From positions 1 through 64,000 of the forward strand of contig JAFEMH010001363.1 in NCBI GenBank assembly GCA_022495995.1: a stretch of DNA of 64,000 nt, written 5' to 3'. A program made the position numbers and the translations under genes. Below, piece by piece: positions 11,467-21,706 of the stretch (position 1 is its first letter; the number at the start of each line of letters is the position of its first letter). The notes below the pieces were generated by a model. The model had not been told where the DNA came from. It made no database searches and worked only from the letters and a program-made list of their open reading frames with translations. Source of the DNA: Adenophora triphylla var. japonica (Eukaryota; Streptophyta; Magnoliopsida; Asterales; Campanulaceae).

Positions 11467-12890
11467 TGGGAAATCGGCCGATGTTCCGCCATTATGCGTC
11501 CTTTTACGGATTTCCTTGAAACATAAGCGATGTCATATTCGGCCAAAAAGAACGACCATTTTGCCAATCTCATGGAGATGGAAGGCTTGTCGAACGTATA
11601 TTTGATGGGGTCTATCCTTGAAACAAGATGTATCTGGTGAGACCGCATGTAGTGTTTCAACTTTCCCACTACCTGCACCAAACCTCGCGCAAGTCTTCTC
11701 GCAAGCAGTAATTGAGTTCGCTTCCTTGGAGCTTTCGCTACGAAATAGATGGCGTTTCGACTTTGGAATCTTTTTTCTCTTGAGCTAGCATAGCCCCAAT
11801 TGCCGTATCCGTGATGCTTAGATATAGCAAGAGTGGCTTTTGCCGATGTGGTGGGCAGAGAATCTGGGATTCACAAGGTATGCCTTAATCTGCTCAAAGG
11901 CAAGCCGACATTCCGGGGTCCATTCTCGTGTAGGCATTCTTTTTCATCAACTTGAAGATTGGCTCGCAGATCGAGGTCACCGATTTACAAAGCGGCTTAT
12001 GTATTGCGCCTTCCCACGAAGGATTTCACTTCGTCGTTGTCCGTGGTGGCTTCATTTCAACTATCGCCTTGATTTTCTCGGGGATCTACTTCGATTCCCC
12101 GTTCGTCACCATATATCCTAGTACCTTGCCTCGTCTTACACCGAAAGTGCACTTGGCCGGATCTCGCCTCATGCCGCGGTCTCTGAGGCGGCCGAAGAAT
12201 TTTCTCAAATCAACAAAGTGCCGCCATCCGATCCTCCGGAATGTATTATCATGTCGTCCACATAGACCTCAATTTCTTTGTGGATCATGTCATGGAACGT
12301 AGCCGTAGCCGCCTTCCGTACGTAGCCCCAAAGCATTCTTTAGTCCGAATGGCATGACCGTGTAGCAAGATGTGCCCCAAGGGGTTGTGAAGGCCGTTTT
12401 GGCTTGATCTTCTTCTCGCCATTTTGATTTGGTTGTAGCCGGCAAAACCATCGACGAAAGATTTGACTTCGTGGTCGCCGTGGAATCTACCAAAATGTCG
12501 ATGTTTGGTGGGGAAATCGTCTTTGACCGGCTTTGTTCAAGTCTCTCGAAGTCTACGCAAAGATCGGATCTTTCCGTTGGCCTTCGTCACCGTCACTATG
12601 TTGGATGCCCATGTTGGGTATTCAATGACCCCGATGAACCCCGCCCGAGCATCTTTTCTATTTCCTCTTTCACTTGTAAGGACCATTCGGCTTAATTCTT
12701 CTTAGCTTCGCTTACCGGCTTCGACTTCCGGGTCGAGCGGTATTCTGCTCAACTATGGAAGGATCGAGGCCCGGCATATCTTTATAGGACCATGCGAACA
12801 CATCCACGAATTCTTTTAGCAGCTCGATTAGGGCAACCCTTTCACCCTTCAAGAAACTACCAATCTGCGTCTCTTTAGGCTCTTCCGCAG
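11463..12890 (-). pseudogene. Tat1 reverse transcriptase and RNase H (degenerate)
   Basis: On minus, the N-terminal part shows GSFLKGERVALIELLKEF and VDVFAWSYKDMPGLDPS. The fingers/palm include YPTWASNIV, EDQAKTAFTTPWGTSCY and TVMPFGLKNA. The catalytic box YVDDM is encoded at 12250-12264. The RNase H end shows KWSFFLAEYDIAYVSRK (11463-11681). Order and motifs are those of Ty3/gypsy. Stops and frameshifts occur throughout. Confidence 0.85.
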
Positions 12891-12899
12891 CCTCCCAAA

Positions 12900-13949
12900 T
12901 TCACACTTGTCAAAATCTCTTCGGCACTTGGGCTCGATTTTCCTCTTTCCTGACAACCCGCTTAAAGATTTCTTTGATATATTGTTCATTTAATGTGTCT
13001 CGCTCTTCATCTAGTGAATCGTTATTAACTGTTTTTAGATTATTAGTTAATTCATCATTAGTTAAAGTGGCAATTAAGGGATACTCGTAAAGGTTCATCA
13101 TTTCATTCAAGACGAAGGGGAATACAACGTTGGCTACAAACTCGTAGTCTTCAGCGTGAGGCCATCTGGACGACTCGAGAGACTCGAACTCAACAATGAG
13201 AGACTCCTGAGGACTTTACAAAGGTTGACACGAAAGGATCTGGGACCAATCCAAGCTTGGTGATCATTTCCTCTTGGTCGCGGACGGGCCCGAGAGAGTT
13301 TCCCAATTCTTTAGCGGCATCGCTGCTGGTGGCTTCACAACTCGGGAAAGGCATGGTCTCGTGCTCCTCTTCGCCGTTGCTATCATCTCTTTGTCTCGAA
13401 CCGTAATCAACCGTGTTTGGCATCCGAAAGCCGAGCATGTGGATGTAGGGATCTTCCTCACTCTGGGACTTCCGTTTCGTCACAATCCGACCGCTCAATC
13501 CAGATGTAAGGACGCATTGCGCCTCGGTGAGCCGCTAGAAAAATCTCATGTCCCATACTCGAGCGGAAAGGCTTGGCGGTGTAGTTCGCCAAGGAGGACG
13601 TCCCACACGACGTTCATAGATTCGAGCCGAGTCCGTCAGTTTGCCGACTTTTATCATGAAAATCTCTCGCCCTGGGCGAGGCCAAAGAATGGGTTTGCGT
13701 AATACCGACAAATCTCGTGATTGAGGACCGGACTTGTGTGCTCAGATCATGGCGGTGTTCAGCATTTCCTTCCAAGACGCCTCCAAGTGTTGGAAATAGC
13801 AATTGAATTTGATGAATCGAACTTCTTCTGAGTCCGCTCGCTGAGTGTGTCGACATAGTTGGCATTGCCGGATTCCAAAGGATGCCGGCGAGACTTGCCT
13901 CTTGAAGGATGTAGCCCCTGTTTGATCGCGGGCGTTCTTGGCTATTGTT
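12900..13949 (-). pseudogene. Tat1 protease-RT linker (degenerate)
   Basis: No conserved domain. Minus-strand fragments are acidic and shift frame repeatedly (for example 12910-13110 and 13190-13498). Position between protease and RT matches the variable linker of Tat polyproteins. Confidence 0.5.
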
Positions 13950-14390
13950 TCAGCCTTCGTTCCCTATGAGGAAACCGTCACCCCTTATGACTTCAAGGTC
14001 TCCCGCCGGCTGATGAATTTGACGCATTGGTGGAGAGTGGAGGCTATGGCTTTCATGTGATGCAACCAAGGGCGCCCTAGTAGGGTCGCGAACTCTGAGG
14101 GGATATCCATTACATGGAACTTTGCGGGCACCATTTGGGTTTCGTACTGCAGTTCCAGCAGTCACCGTCCCTGCAATGGGACGAGACGAACCGTCGTAGG
14201 CTTTGACAAATCCGGTAGATGGGATCACGCGCCTTTCATTTATGCGGAGGGCCCTCATCATGCTGGGGGGAAGGACATTTACCGATGATCCATTGTCCAC
14301 TAATACCCCTGGGAGTGACATGGTGTTGAGCCGAATAGTGATGTACAAAGCTTCATTGTGTTTGGGAGACATCTCTTGGCAAATCTTCAT
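13950..14390 (-). pseudogene. Tat1 aspartic protease
   Basis: A 146-codon minus-strand frame. It begins after a gag-protease link with ITFCDEDLP and EALYITIRLN, then GVLVDNGSSVNVLP, where DNGS (14286-14297) is the catalytic triad in the form usual for Tat elements, and VKAYDGSSRPIAGTV. It would cleave the polyprotein. The frame is open here but is broken on both sides. Confidence 0.85.
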
Positions 14391-15834
14391 CGCAGAAGGT
14401 GATCATACTCCCATATAGGTGAGGATCATAGATTTCGTCCTTGTCTCGGGATGGAGAGTCATCAAGCCTGGCCACTTCGTGCCTTTTCTTGCGAGGCGTA
14501 GTCTTTGCCGAAGCCCCCGGGTTATACCGATGCCTTTGTGGCGGTTGCCATCTCCAACCAACATGTTGATTGAGTGGGAGCGCCGCATCGCGTCGGTTTT
14601 TCTTCATCTGCGTATACTTCTGAGCCGGACAAACCGAACTCGTCGACCCCGAGGGGGCCGACTGCTCGCAAAGCACTTATCCGAAGGTCTCAATTCCGTC
14701 ATTGGCAAAGCTTTTCTCGCTTCTTTATCCCTTTTTGCTTGGGAAGACTGACCGGAGTAGAGTACATAATAATCAAATCCCCTGCATGGCTCCCCGAGCT
14801 GTTCCCACACCGTTATCACCGGCCTCGAATCTCTCCTTCAATTTTTGCCGGGAGGAAATTTTCTTTTTCTTAGGAGGACGGTCCTCGTGTATCCAATCCC
14901 GATAGTCCCTTTCAAGGCAATCGGGACACCACAAATATCCCACCAAATGTGTTCTACTACTGCGGCGGATTTGGGACCTCGTGTTGAGCGGTGGCCGAAT
15001 GACTTTGAGTGGAACCGGTCCGGGGATTCACGCCGGGCCTGCCTCGTAGCGAGTGATTGGACTCCGCCTGATAATGAGAGATATTGAGGTCCCGGAACGG
15101 GCATATGTTTGTCCTTCAAGGTAGCCCCGCCGCTGGGATATTGTTAAGGTCCCAAAGTGGCGTGTGGCCTCTTCAATCCAGCTCGTCTGTTTCCGGCGTT
15201 CTTCCAGGATTTGATGGCCGACCATATTTCTTTAACTGCTCCTCGATTTTCATCACTCAGCCGATATTTGTGGGATCATCACTTTGAGAGGGGACAACCG
15301 ACAAGATACCGAACTCTTTCGTCCCCGATCGTCGTTGGGGGCCAGCTGCTTGCCCGTAAGTCGGCGGCGTGAGTCCCGCGGTGGAAACATAGGAATCTTG
15401 GGGTAGCATCTTGATGTATCCGGACTATTAAGAAGAGGAGGAGAACCTTCTTCGTCTTTGCGGTAAAGGTGCCATCGGAATTGAGACCGATAGTCAAACC
15501 ATGACTTGCGACTACCCCCAAGAGGTCATCAATTTGAGCCTCATGTCGAAGTCTCATTTGTTCTACCAACCGGATCCACACGGGTCCTGTTCGAGGGATT
15601 TTGGAGGACGGAGCAACGTTATCCCCATCATTACCGGCCGATGCGTACATTCTCAAACCCGAGTTGGAACAAACGGCGAAGCCGATGACGCGCTGACTCT
15701 TCCCAACCGATCAAACGGTGACCCGGTGCCCGAAACCAAGCTTTGTGCGGAGTCAGCGGGGAAAGGACACGAAGGTTCGTATGTCCGGGAATGGAAGGAG
15801 GGTAGGTGTTTCGGGCTTTAGGCTCATGCAACAT
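14391..15834 (-). pseudogene. Tat1 gag region (degenerate)
   Basis: Minus-strand frames 15834-15631, 15656-15279, 15225-15028 and 14819-14604 form a relay across frames. The piece at 15656-15279 has an N-terminal gag-like look (LVEQMRLRHEAQIDDLLGV). No clear zinc knuckle is visible, perhaps because of frame breaks. The call is mainly from position upstream of protease. Confidence 0.5.
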
Positions 15835-17095
15835 GCGCTATTTGTTCACGTTTACTTAAAACATGTTTTATTAACCTAATCGGTTGGAAAAGATTGCTCT
15901 TCTTTTTCGCAAACTACTCGATTCCCGGATCACTGGCCCCGTCACTACGTCTATAAGCCCCTCGTATTCCACCCGTATTTCGACCTCCCAGGTGGACAGC
16001 CGGCGAGGGTCCTATAGGGCAAGCGGGTCCCACCGACCGAAAGAAAAACGATCCTAAAAGTCCGGCGGGTAATCGAGTCTTAACGAGCATTCGATGTAAA
16101 TTACGGACAAAGCCGACGCCGAAAGTCAAGATCATGTCCGAGGGCTCGACAAAAGCTCCGCATGATTCGACCGATAAGCGTCCACGATTGATCTTGACTT
16201 GTCGTCGCTTAAGCCGTAATTAGGCATGGAATAGTCATTAATCCTTGATGACTCAAAGGTCAATGCCGGGAGTCGTTGTATAATTTGTGCCGCCGTAGCC
16301 GAAGTCAAGGCGCCGGTCAATATCTTGGTCAAAGTCTCGCGGCGGAAAACCGGCGTAACTTCGACCGATTAGTGGACCCGAAGATATTGAGTCGGTATGC
16401 CGACAAAGGCTTGAAAGGAAAGGTCTATACACGGACAGGCATGACACGCACTGCACTAAAACCAACCGGGTCTCTGACAAAGTGTGTCACGGACAAGTGC
16501 ATGGTCGACACGAGGCTCCACGGGATGTTTGGGTAGTCCCGTGCTCATCCGAGAGGCGTAATAAGACCAAACGGACCGCGACAAGGATTTCCCGGGTTAA
16601 GGACGTAGTGTGCAAAGGTACGGTCACGTGCGCGTAGTGTGCAAGCAAGCCTATATTCTTTTTCCGAGTAAAATAGAGATTTTTTTATGTGTCTTAAAAA
16701 ATATGATGCATGATTTTTTTTTGGAAATTTTCTTTTTTTTTTGAAAATCCCTCTTTTTTTTTTTTTAATTTTTTTTTATGAGCACATAAGCACGTAAGCA
16801 CGAAAATTCCGACAGTTAGGGACATTATTCCGACAGTCAAAATTTTGACTTTCTCCGAGGCGGCCAAAACAACATGAAAACTGTGCAAAAAATCAACACA
16901 CACACAAAAATGATTTTCAAAGCCGGGACGGAAGCTTGACCCTCAAAAGCTTTTTTTTTTTTTTGAAAACGGTGATACCGGTACGTGGGATTGTTAGACC
17001 ACAATTTATCCCCGACTCGTGTTAGGAGGCGATAACGGGAAATTTAGTGGTTTCCACCAATATACCGAATACCATTTTTTTATTAAAAAGCTTAG
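15835..17095 (-). other. Tat1 5' untranslated leader
   Basis: Between gag and the primer site. No convincing gene. T-rich runs at 16680-16770 and 16951-16964. Small frames here are likely chance. Confidence 0.5.
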
Positions 17096-17113
17096 TCCCC
17101 AGCGGAGTCGCCA
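17096..17113 (-). other. Tat1 primer-binding site
   Basis: On minus, TGGCGACTCCGCTGGGGA follows the 5' LTR after one base. It starts TGG, complementary to a tRNA CCA end. From memory this is the tRNA-Arg type site reported for Ogre/Tat elements. It fixes the element as reading on the minus strand. Confidence 0.85.
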
Positions 17114-17114
17114 C

Positions 17115-18865
17115 TGTGATGATGTGTTGCCTTTTTCGCGGGAGAAATTCGATTTTTGCGTTTCTTTGAAAAACCAAATAAAACCGGAAAAAACGGAGTC
17201 GCCACGCCATTTTAATTTTGAGGGCCAAAACTTTGAAAAAAGCCCGAGATCAGAGATTTAGGTTCGGAGGTCATGTTACGCGTCGGGAAGGACGTTAGTG
17301 TGCACCCGACGCGCCTCGTAAAACGAGTCTTCCAAGCTGAAAATCATTTTGTGTGTGTGTGTGTGTGTGTGTTTTGGCCAAAATAAGTTGAAACTCAGAA
17401 AAGTAAAAATTGGGATATCTTTTTAAGACTTTAAACTGATCCCATGATTTTTTGGAGGATTTTTGGATTGAGATTTGGTACTCAAAAGACCTTTTGAAGT
17501 TGAGAGCCATTTCTGCCAGAATGAAAAAGGCAGTGGACCTTTGATTTTGAAAGGGATTCAAGGGTCTTAAAACTTCATAATCTGGATAAACTCAGAGAAT
17601 GAAAGTTGTTCTAGACACCTTAAATAAAGTTTGTGCGAAGGAATTTTCCATTTTGGAGAAGATTTGAGGGGTCAAAACCTTCTGGAAACCTCAGATATGA
17701 GATCTGGATTCCCAGAAGCTGATGAACTAGCCTCTGAAAGAAAATTTGAAAAGAGGAGTTTTACTCACCCAAAAAATAAGATAAAAATATGTCTGGAAAT
17801 CTCTGGATGTTGGCTACAAAAAGTATTTTGTAGTCAACACCAAATTCCAAGTTCATCTGTGTCCAAAAGTTAAGACAATGGACTGAGGTCTGAGAAAATT
17901 GCTACTGGACAGCAACTTCTCAAGAAAGAAAAGATGATTTTAAGGGGAGTTTTGCATCCATGCTTGTCCCCATTTCCCTAGGTTTTGGTTAGTGATCACT
18001 AGACATTTTAGTGGTGTATCAACTATACCAAACCATCCTTGGAGTACATTAGGACTAAGCATTTCATTTGCTTGGGAAGGGGAATTTTATCCTTTGAAAT
18101 CAAGATTTAGTGCTTGAAAATGATTTTTTAGGGTTTTGAAAGTGCATTTTTGCAAGTAAGCAAGAAAAGCCTTGAAAATAATGTTGATCTTTGTAGAAGA
18201 TCATCCATGGAGATGGTCTTCCATGGTGATCTTCTTAGATCTAGAGCAAGAAGATGAAAGAACTACATTTTGTAGTTTGAAGATGCATGCATGGATGAGA
18301 TTTAGGGTTAGGAAGAGGAGGGTTTACCAATCTTCCTTGTGTTCTTGAGTGTTTGGCTTGAGTGTATGAGTGTTTAGGGCTTGAATATGAGAGTGAGTGG
18401 ATGAGTATGAGTTGGGAAAGATTGGAGAGAAAAAGGTGACAATTCTTGAAGAATTCTCACTGTTTTCTCTCTATATTTCGCCAGAGGTTCGGTGCAATTG
18501 TGTTCTTCTTTTTTATTTCTGTGACTGGAGGGCTCAATTTATAGCCCTCTGAAAATGCATACTTATCCGCGCGGACAAGGTCGCAGGCGTGCACCGTTCA
18601 TTAATTACACTCCACTTTGGACAGAAGAATAAAAATTCAAAACCAAATTAATGTACCGCTTTTGTGTTTCCAAATTTTCTATTTATGGTTTTATTCTTTT
18701 GTTTTGCTTTTTAAGATGCTTTTCTTGGTTTAACTTCATTTGGCAATGCCCATTCTACCCTCCCTTTGTTAGAAAAGTTAGGATTGTTAGGAATGTTAGT
18801 AATTGTTATAACTTTCGTTAATTTTATAACGAAAATTCTAACAAGCTCAAATTGGAGCACTTACA
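17115..18865 (-). repeat. Tat1 LTR, right copy (5' LTR of the element)
   Basis: A 1751-bp partner of 449-2206, with identical ends. It carries the (TG)n tract near 17351, the CG palindrome at 18566-18575 and the TATA-like site at 18535-18544, both read on minus. Confidence 0.95.
18535..18575 (-). promoter_or_regulatory. Tat1 LTR core promoter: CG palindrome plus TATA box
   Basis: On minus, TCCGCGCGGA (18575-18566) is followed after 21 bp by CTATAAATTG (18544-18535), a good plant TATA box. The same pair is in the left LTR (1900-1909 and 1868-1877). Confidence 0.65.
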
Positions 18866-18870
18866 ACAAC
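18866..18870. repeat. Tat1 target-site duplication, right (ACAAC)
   Basis: Second copy of ACAAC, directly after the right LTR. Confidence 0.93.
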
Positions 18871-19140
18871 ACACCTTCTATTGGTGGATCAACGGCCTGG
18901 ATAAATTTAGATTCCCGTGTAATTCATCTCAAGAAAATAAAAACCCGATATCATTGATACATCAAGAGAGGAAGTGGCAAAGTCTCGTGCCTAAACGGCA
19001 GCAGAGTAGATACTCATCTGCTGCCGCAGTCCCTTATCTTATCTGGGTCCATGTTGGAGTACTCCAAAGTGGCACACAGTACAAGAAAACTAAAAAAAGA
19101 CTTTGTATATATGGACTCAATTGCAGAGTTTGTCAACTTC
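18871..19140. repeat. Promoter-like copy A, right half
   Basis: Matches 20918-21098 (GGTGGATCAACGG, AAGAGAGGAAGTGGCAAA, CATCTGCTGCCGCAGTCCC) and, further on, 21474-21560 (GTCCATG, CCAAAGTGGCACACAG, AAAAAAAGACTT..TATAT). With 288-443 it makes one copy of the segment that precedes the NLR gene. Confidence 0.75.
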
Positions 19141-19553
19141 TTGAATATTGAGCCAATTAAAAAATATTCAACAACTTGCCACAATTCTCACTGACTTTCC
19201 AGTAGTTTCCCTTAATAATAACAATGTCTTGTTCCTAATATTCAATGATATAGAGGTGGTCCATGACAACCTATTCCAACTAGCACACAGATTAAGCTAA
19301 TTAAAAGAAGTACTTAGGGGCCGTTTGGTTCGATGGAAAAAAAGTGAAGGAATGGAATGGTCAATGGAATTGAATTCCTTAAGGAATTGGAATGGAAAAA
19401 AACTGGTCAAACCCCTCCGTTTGGTTGGCTCGGAATGGAATGAAATTGTCATTCAATTCCTTAGCAAATCATGTTTGGTTTGAAAATACAAATTATAGGA
19501 ATGGAATGAAAGCATATAAAATAACCAATTTACCCTTCTTTTACAACACAAAA

Positions 19554-19826
19554 TTGGGGGGGGGGGGTGGGGGTGGGGGTGGGGGGTGGGTGGGGGGTAG
19601 GGGGTAGGGCGGGGGTATAAAAAATTCGTGGGTGGGGGTGGGGGGTGGGGGTGGGGGTGGGGGGGGGTAGGGCAGGGGGTATGCAAAAAAAAAATTGTGG
19701 GGGGTGGGGGGTGGGGGCTGGATGGGGGGGTAGGGCAGGGGGCATGCAAAAAAAAATCATGGGTGGGGGGTGGAGGTGGGGGGCTGGATGGGGGGTGGGG
19801 TGGGGGCTGGATTGGGGGGGGATAGG
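19554..19826. repeat. G-rich minisatellite inside the MITE
   Basis: About 270 bp of GGGGTGGGGG units with four longer sub-repeats that carry TAGGGCAGGGGG and an A8-10 run. Strong G-quadruplex potential on +. Frames on either strand (poly-Gly, poly-Pro/His) are artefacts. Confidence 0.9.
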
Positions 19827-19871
19827 TAGGGGTATTTTGGTCAAAAAAAAAAAATTCATTCCATTGCCAAG

Positions 19872-19919
19872 GGAATTGGCCATTCCTTCCATATATATAT
19901 GGAAGGAATGGCCAATTCC
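19872..19919. repeat. 48-bp perfect palindrome
   Basis: Arms of 19 bp (GGAATTGGCCATTCCTTCC and its complement) around a self-complementary ATATATATAT centre. Lies near the right end of the MITE. Confidence 0.9.
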
Positions 19920-20054
19920 ATCAAACCAATGAATTGAGCATTCCGGGGGAATGGAAATTTTGAACCAAACACGGCGAAGGAATGAAAGTCAACGGAATTG
20001 ACCATTCCATTCCGCCATGGAATGGCCAATTCTGGCGAGCCTAACGCCCCCTTA

Positions 20055-20324
20055 GTGTTCCTTCTGTCTTAAATGTCATACTTTCTATTTTGGTTGGTCT
20101 CTAAATAAATGTCGCATTTCTAAAAATATGATGTAATGTTTTATGATCTACCTAAGCTATTATCTAAATTATAGCTGTGTATCGTAAGAGTATACTACAT
20201 GAGTCATGAAGTCATGAAGAGGGAGCATTTACGGAAACATAATAAAGGAAATTATAGTTGTGTATTGAAAGAAACCATGTTTTTGCAATGTTTTCAATGT
20301 CCTCATTCTAGTACCAATAAAAAT
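20055..20324. other. AT-rich spacer
   Basis: No gene seen. The start (CCTTCTGTCTTAAATGTCATAC and AAATAAATGTCGCA) resembles a decayed Stowaway-type MITE end. Confidence 0.4.
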
Positions 20325-21108
20325 ACAAATAAAAGAAATAAAAAACTTTAAATGAGAACATTGCAAATAGATGGGGTAGGCTGGCATGAGCACATGTTGG
20401 AGTAGGCCGGCATGATTTAACCAAAAAGTCAAATATGGTACAATAATATTGTTCAATTATTATTGATGAGCTGTACTCCCTCCGTCCCGCTAATATTAGC
20501 ACACTTTCTTTTTTGGGCGTCCTGCTAATATTCGCACACTCCCAAAAAGGAAACTTTATATTAATAAAATATTCACCCAACCCCACTCATTCTCTCTCCT
20601 ACATTATTTTAATACTCACAACACCATTATAATTTATTACACCCTCCACTCATTCTCTCTCCACTCATTCTTTTACACTCACAACATTTTATTAAAATAT
20701 CATATTCCTTAATTCCCGCGCAAACAGTGTTTGTGCTAATATTAGCGGGACGGAGGGAGTATGTATCAATTATTATTGAGTTGAACTAATAATCCTTCAA
20801 CAACTTCTACTATATTATTGGACTTTGTTGTTGTTTCCATCCACCATGTGGTCCACATGATTTAACTGGAACTCCTCTACAAGTTAGCAATAATTTATTT
20901 ATGCACAACATTTTGCCACACCTTCTATCGGTGGATCAACGGTCGGGATAAATTTAGATTCCCATGAAATCCATCTCAAGAAAATAAAAACCCGATCGAT
21001 CATTGATCCATCAAGAGAGGAAGTGGCAAAATCTCGTGCCTAAACTGCAGCAGAGCAGATACTCATCTGCTGCCGCAGTCCCTTATCTGGGTCCATGCAA
21101 AAGCAAAC
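20325..21108. repeat. Promoter-like copy B (contains a MITE)
   Basis: Starts AATAAAAATACA, then ACTTTAAATGAGAACATTGC, as in copy C at 21158. After the MITE at 20476-20759 it continues with the same CAACAACTT, CCATGTGGTCCACAT and CTGCTGCCGCAGTCCC blocks as copy A. It keeps the uninterrupted sequence around TTTATGCACAAC where copy A took the Tat1 insertion. Confidence 0.75.
20476..20759. mobile_element. Stowaway-like MITE, 284 bp
   Basis: Perfect 25-bp terminal inverted repeats beginning CTCCCTCCGTCCCGC, flanked by TA (20474-20475 and 20760-20761). Copies A and C of the surrounding segment lack it and read GAGCTGTATCAAT or GGCTGTATCAAT there. Confidence 0.95.
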
Positions 21109-21109
21109 G

Positions 21110-21146
21110 AAAAATAAAAATAAAAATAAAAATAAAAATAAAAAAG
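21110..21146. repeat. Simple repeat (AAATAA)n
   Basis: Six to seven tandem AAATAA-type units between copies B and C. Confidence 0.85.
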
Positions 21147-21149
21147 GTA

Positions 21150-21570
21150 CATAAGAAAAATAAAAATACAGATAAAAGATATAAAAAACTTTAAATGAGA
21201 ACATTGCAAATAGATGGGGATGAATCAAGTTGACTTCATACCAATTCATTATTTATTATTTGAGTGCCAGTTGGAGTAGGCTGGCATGGGCTGTATCAAT
21301 TGTTATTGAGTTGAACCAACAATCCTTCAACAACTTGCTACTCTACTCTATTATTGGACGTTGTGGTTGTATGCATCCACCATCACCATGTGGTCCACAT
21401 AATTTAACCAAAAAACAGTCATTTAAAGATTTACTCTCTCCGCCCATTACGGATGAACATGTCTTTTTTTCTTATCTGGGGTCCATGCTAGTGGGGTCCA
21501 AAGTGGCACACAGCACAAGAAATTAAAAGGAAAAGTAAAAAAAGACTTGGTATATGTAGTCAACTTGATT
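21150..21570 (+). promoter_or_regulatory. Promoter-like copy C, immediately upstream of the NLR gene
   Basis: Third copy of the duplicated segment. It ends with CCAAAGTGGCACACAGCACAAG and AAAAAAAGACTTGGTATATGTAG about 140-200 bp before the NLR ATG, so it is the likely NLR promoter. TATATG near 21552 is a possible TATA box. The same end in copy A reads TTTGTATATATGG. Confidence 0.55.
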
Positions 21571-21706
21571 CATTCCCATCTACTTAGTATCCATTTGATT
21601 TTTGAATCAAAAAATCTCACCCTTCTTCTTCATTCACCCGTCATTCCTTTTATTACTTTAAATCCCTCTCTCCACATCTATCTGCTACATCTCAAGGATT
21701 TTTGAA

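Larger units (their letters stand above)
449..18865 (-). mobile_element. Tat1: complete Ty3/gypsy Tat-lineage LTR retrotransposon
   Basis: Two long direct repeats, 449-2206 and 17115-18865, both start TG and end CA in + coordinates and are flanked by the 5-bp duplication ACAAC (444-448 and 18866-18870). Coding domains read on the minus strand, right to left: gag, protease, RT, RNase H, a second archaeal-type RNase H, and integrase. The primer site abuts the right LTR, so the right LTR is the 5' LTR. Tat lineage is inferred from the dual RNase H, the primer site of tRNA 3'-end type, antisense extra genes downstream of pol, and tandem repeats before the 3' LTR. The protein-coding parts carry many frameshifts and stops, so this copy is not expected to move by itself. 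A paralogous empty target site is present near 20900-20935. Confidence 0.95.
19317..20051. mobile_element. Tourist/PIF-Harbinger-like MITE
   Basis: Imperfect terminal inverted repeats GGGGCCGTTTGGTTCG (left) and GGGGGCGTTAGGCTCG (right, reversed), 13 of 16 matching, flanked by TTA on both sides (19314-19316 and 20052-20054). TTA duplications and this type of end are usual for PIF/Harbinger MITEs. Inner inverted copies of GGAATGGAATGG and GGAATTG support the pairing. A G-rich minisatellite and a long palindrome lie inside. No transposase. Confidence 0.8.

Noticed and set aside
19392..19932. Poly-Gly and poly-Pro/His proteins
   Set aside because: Low-complexity translation of the G-rich minisatellite inside a MITE.
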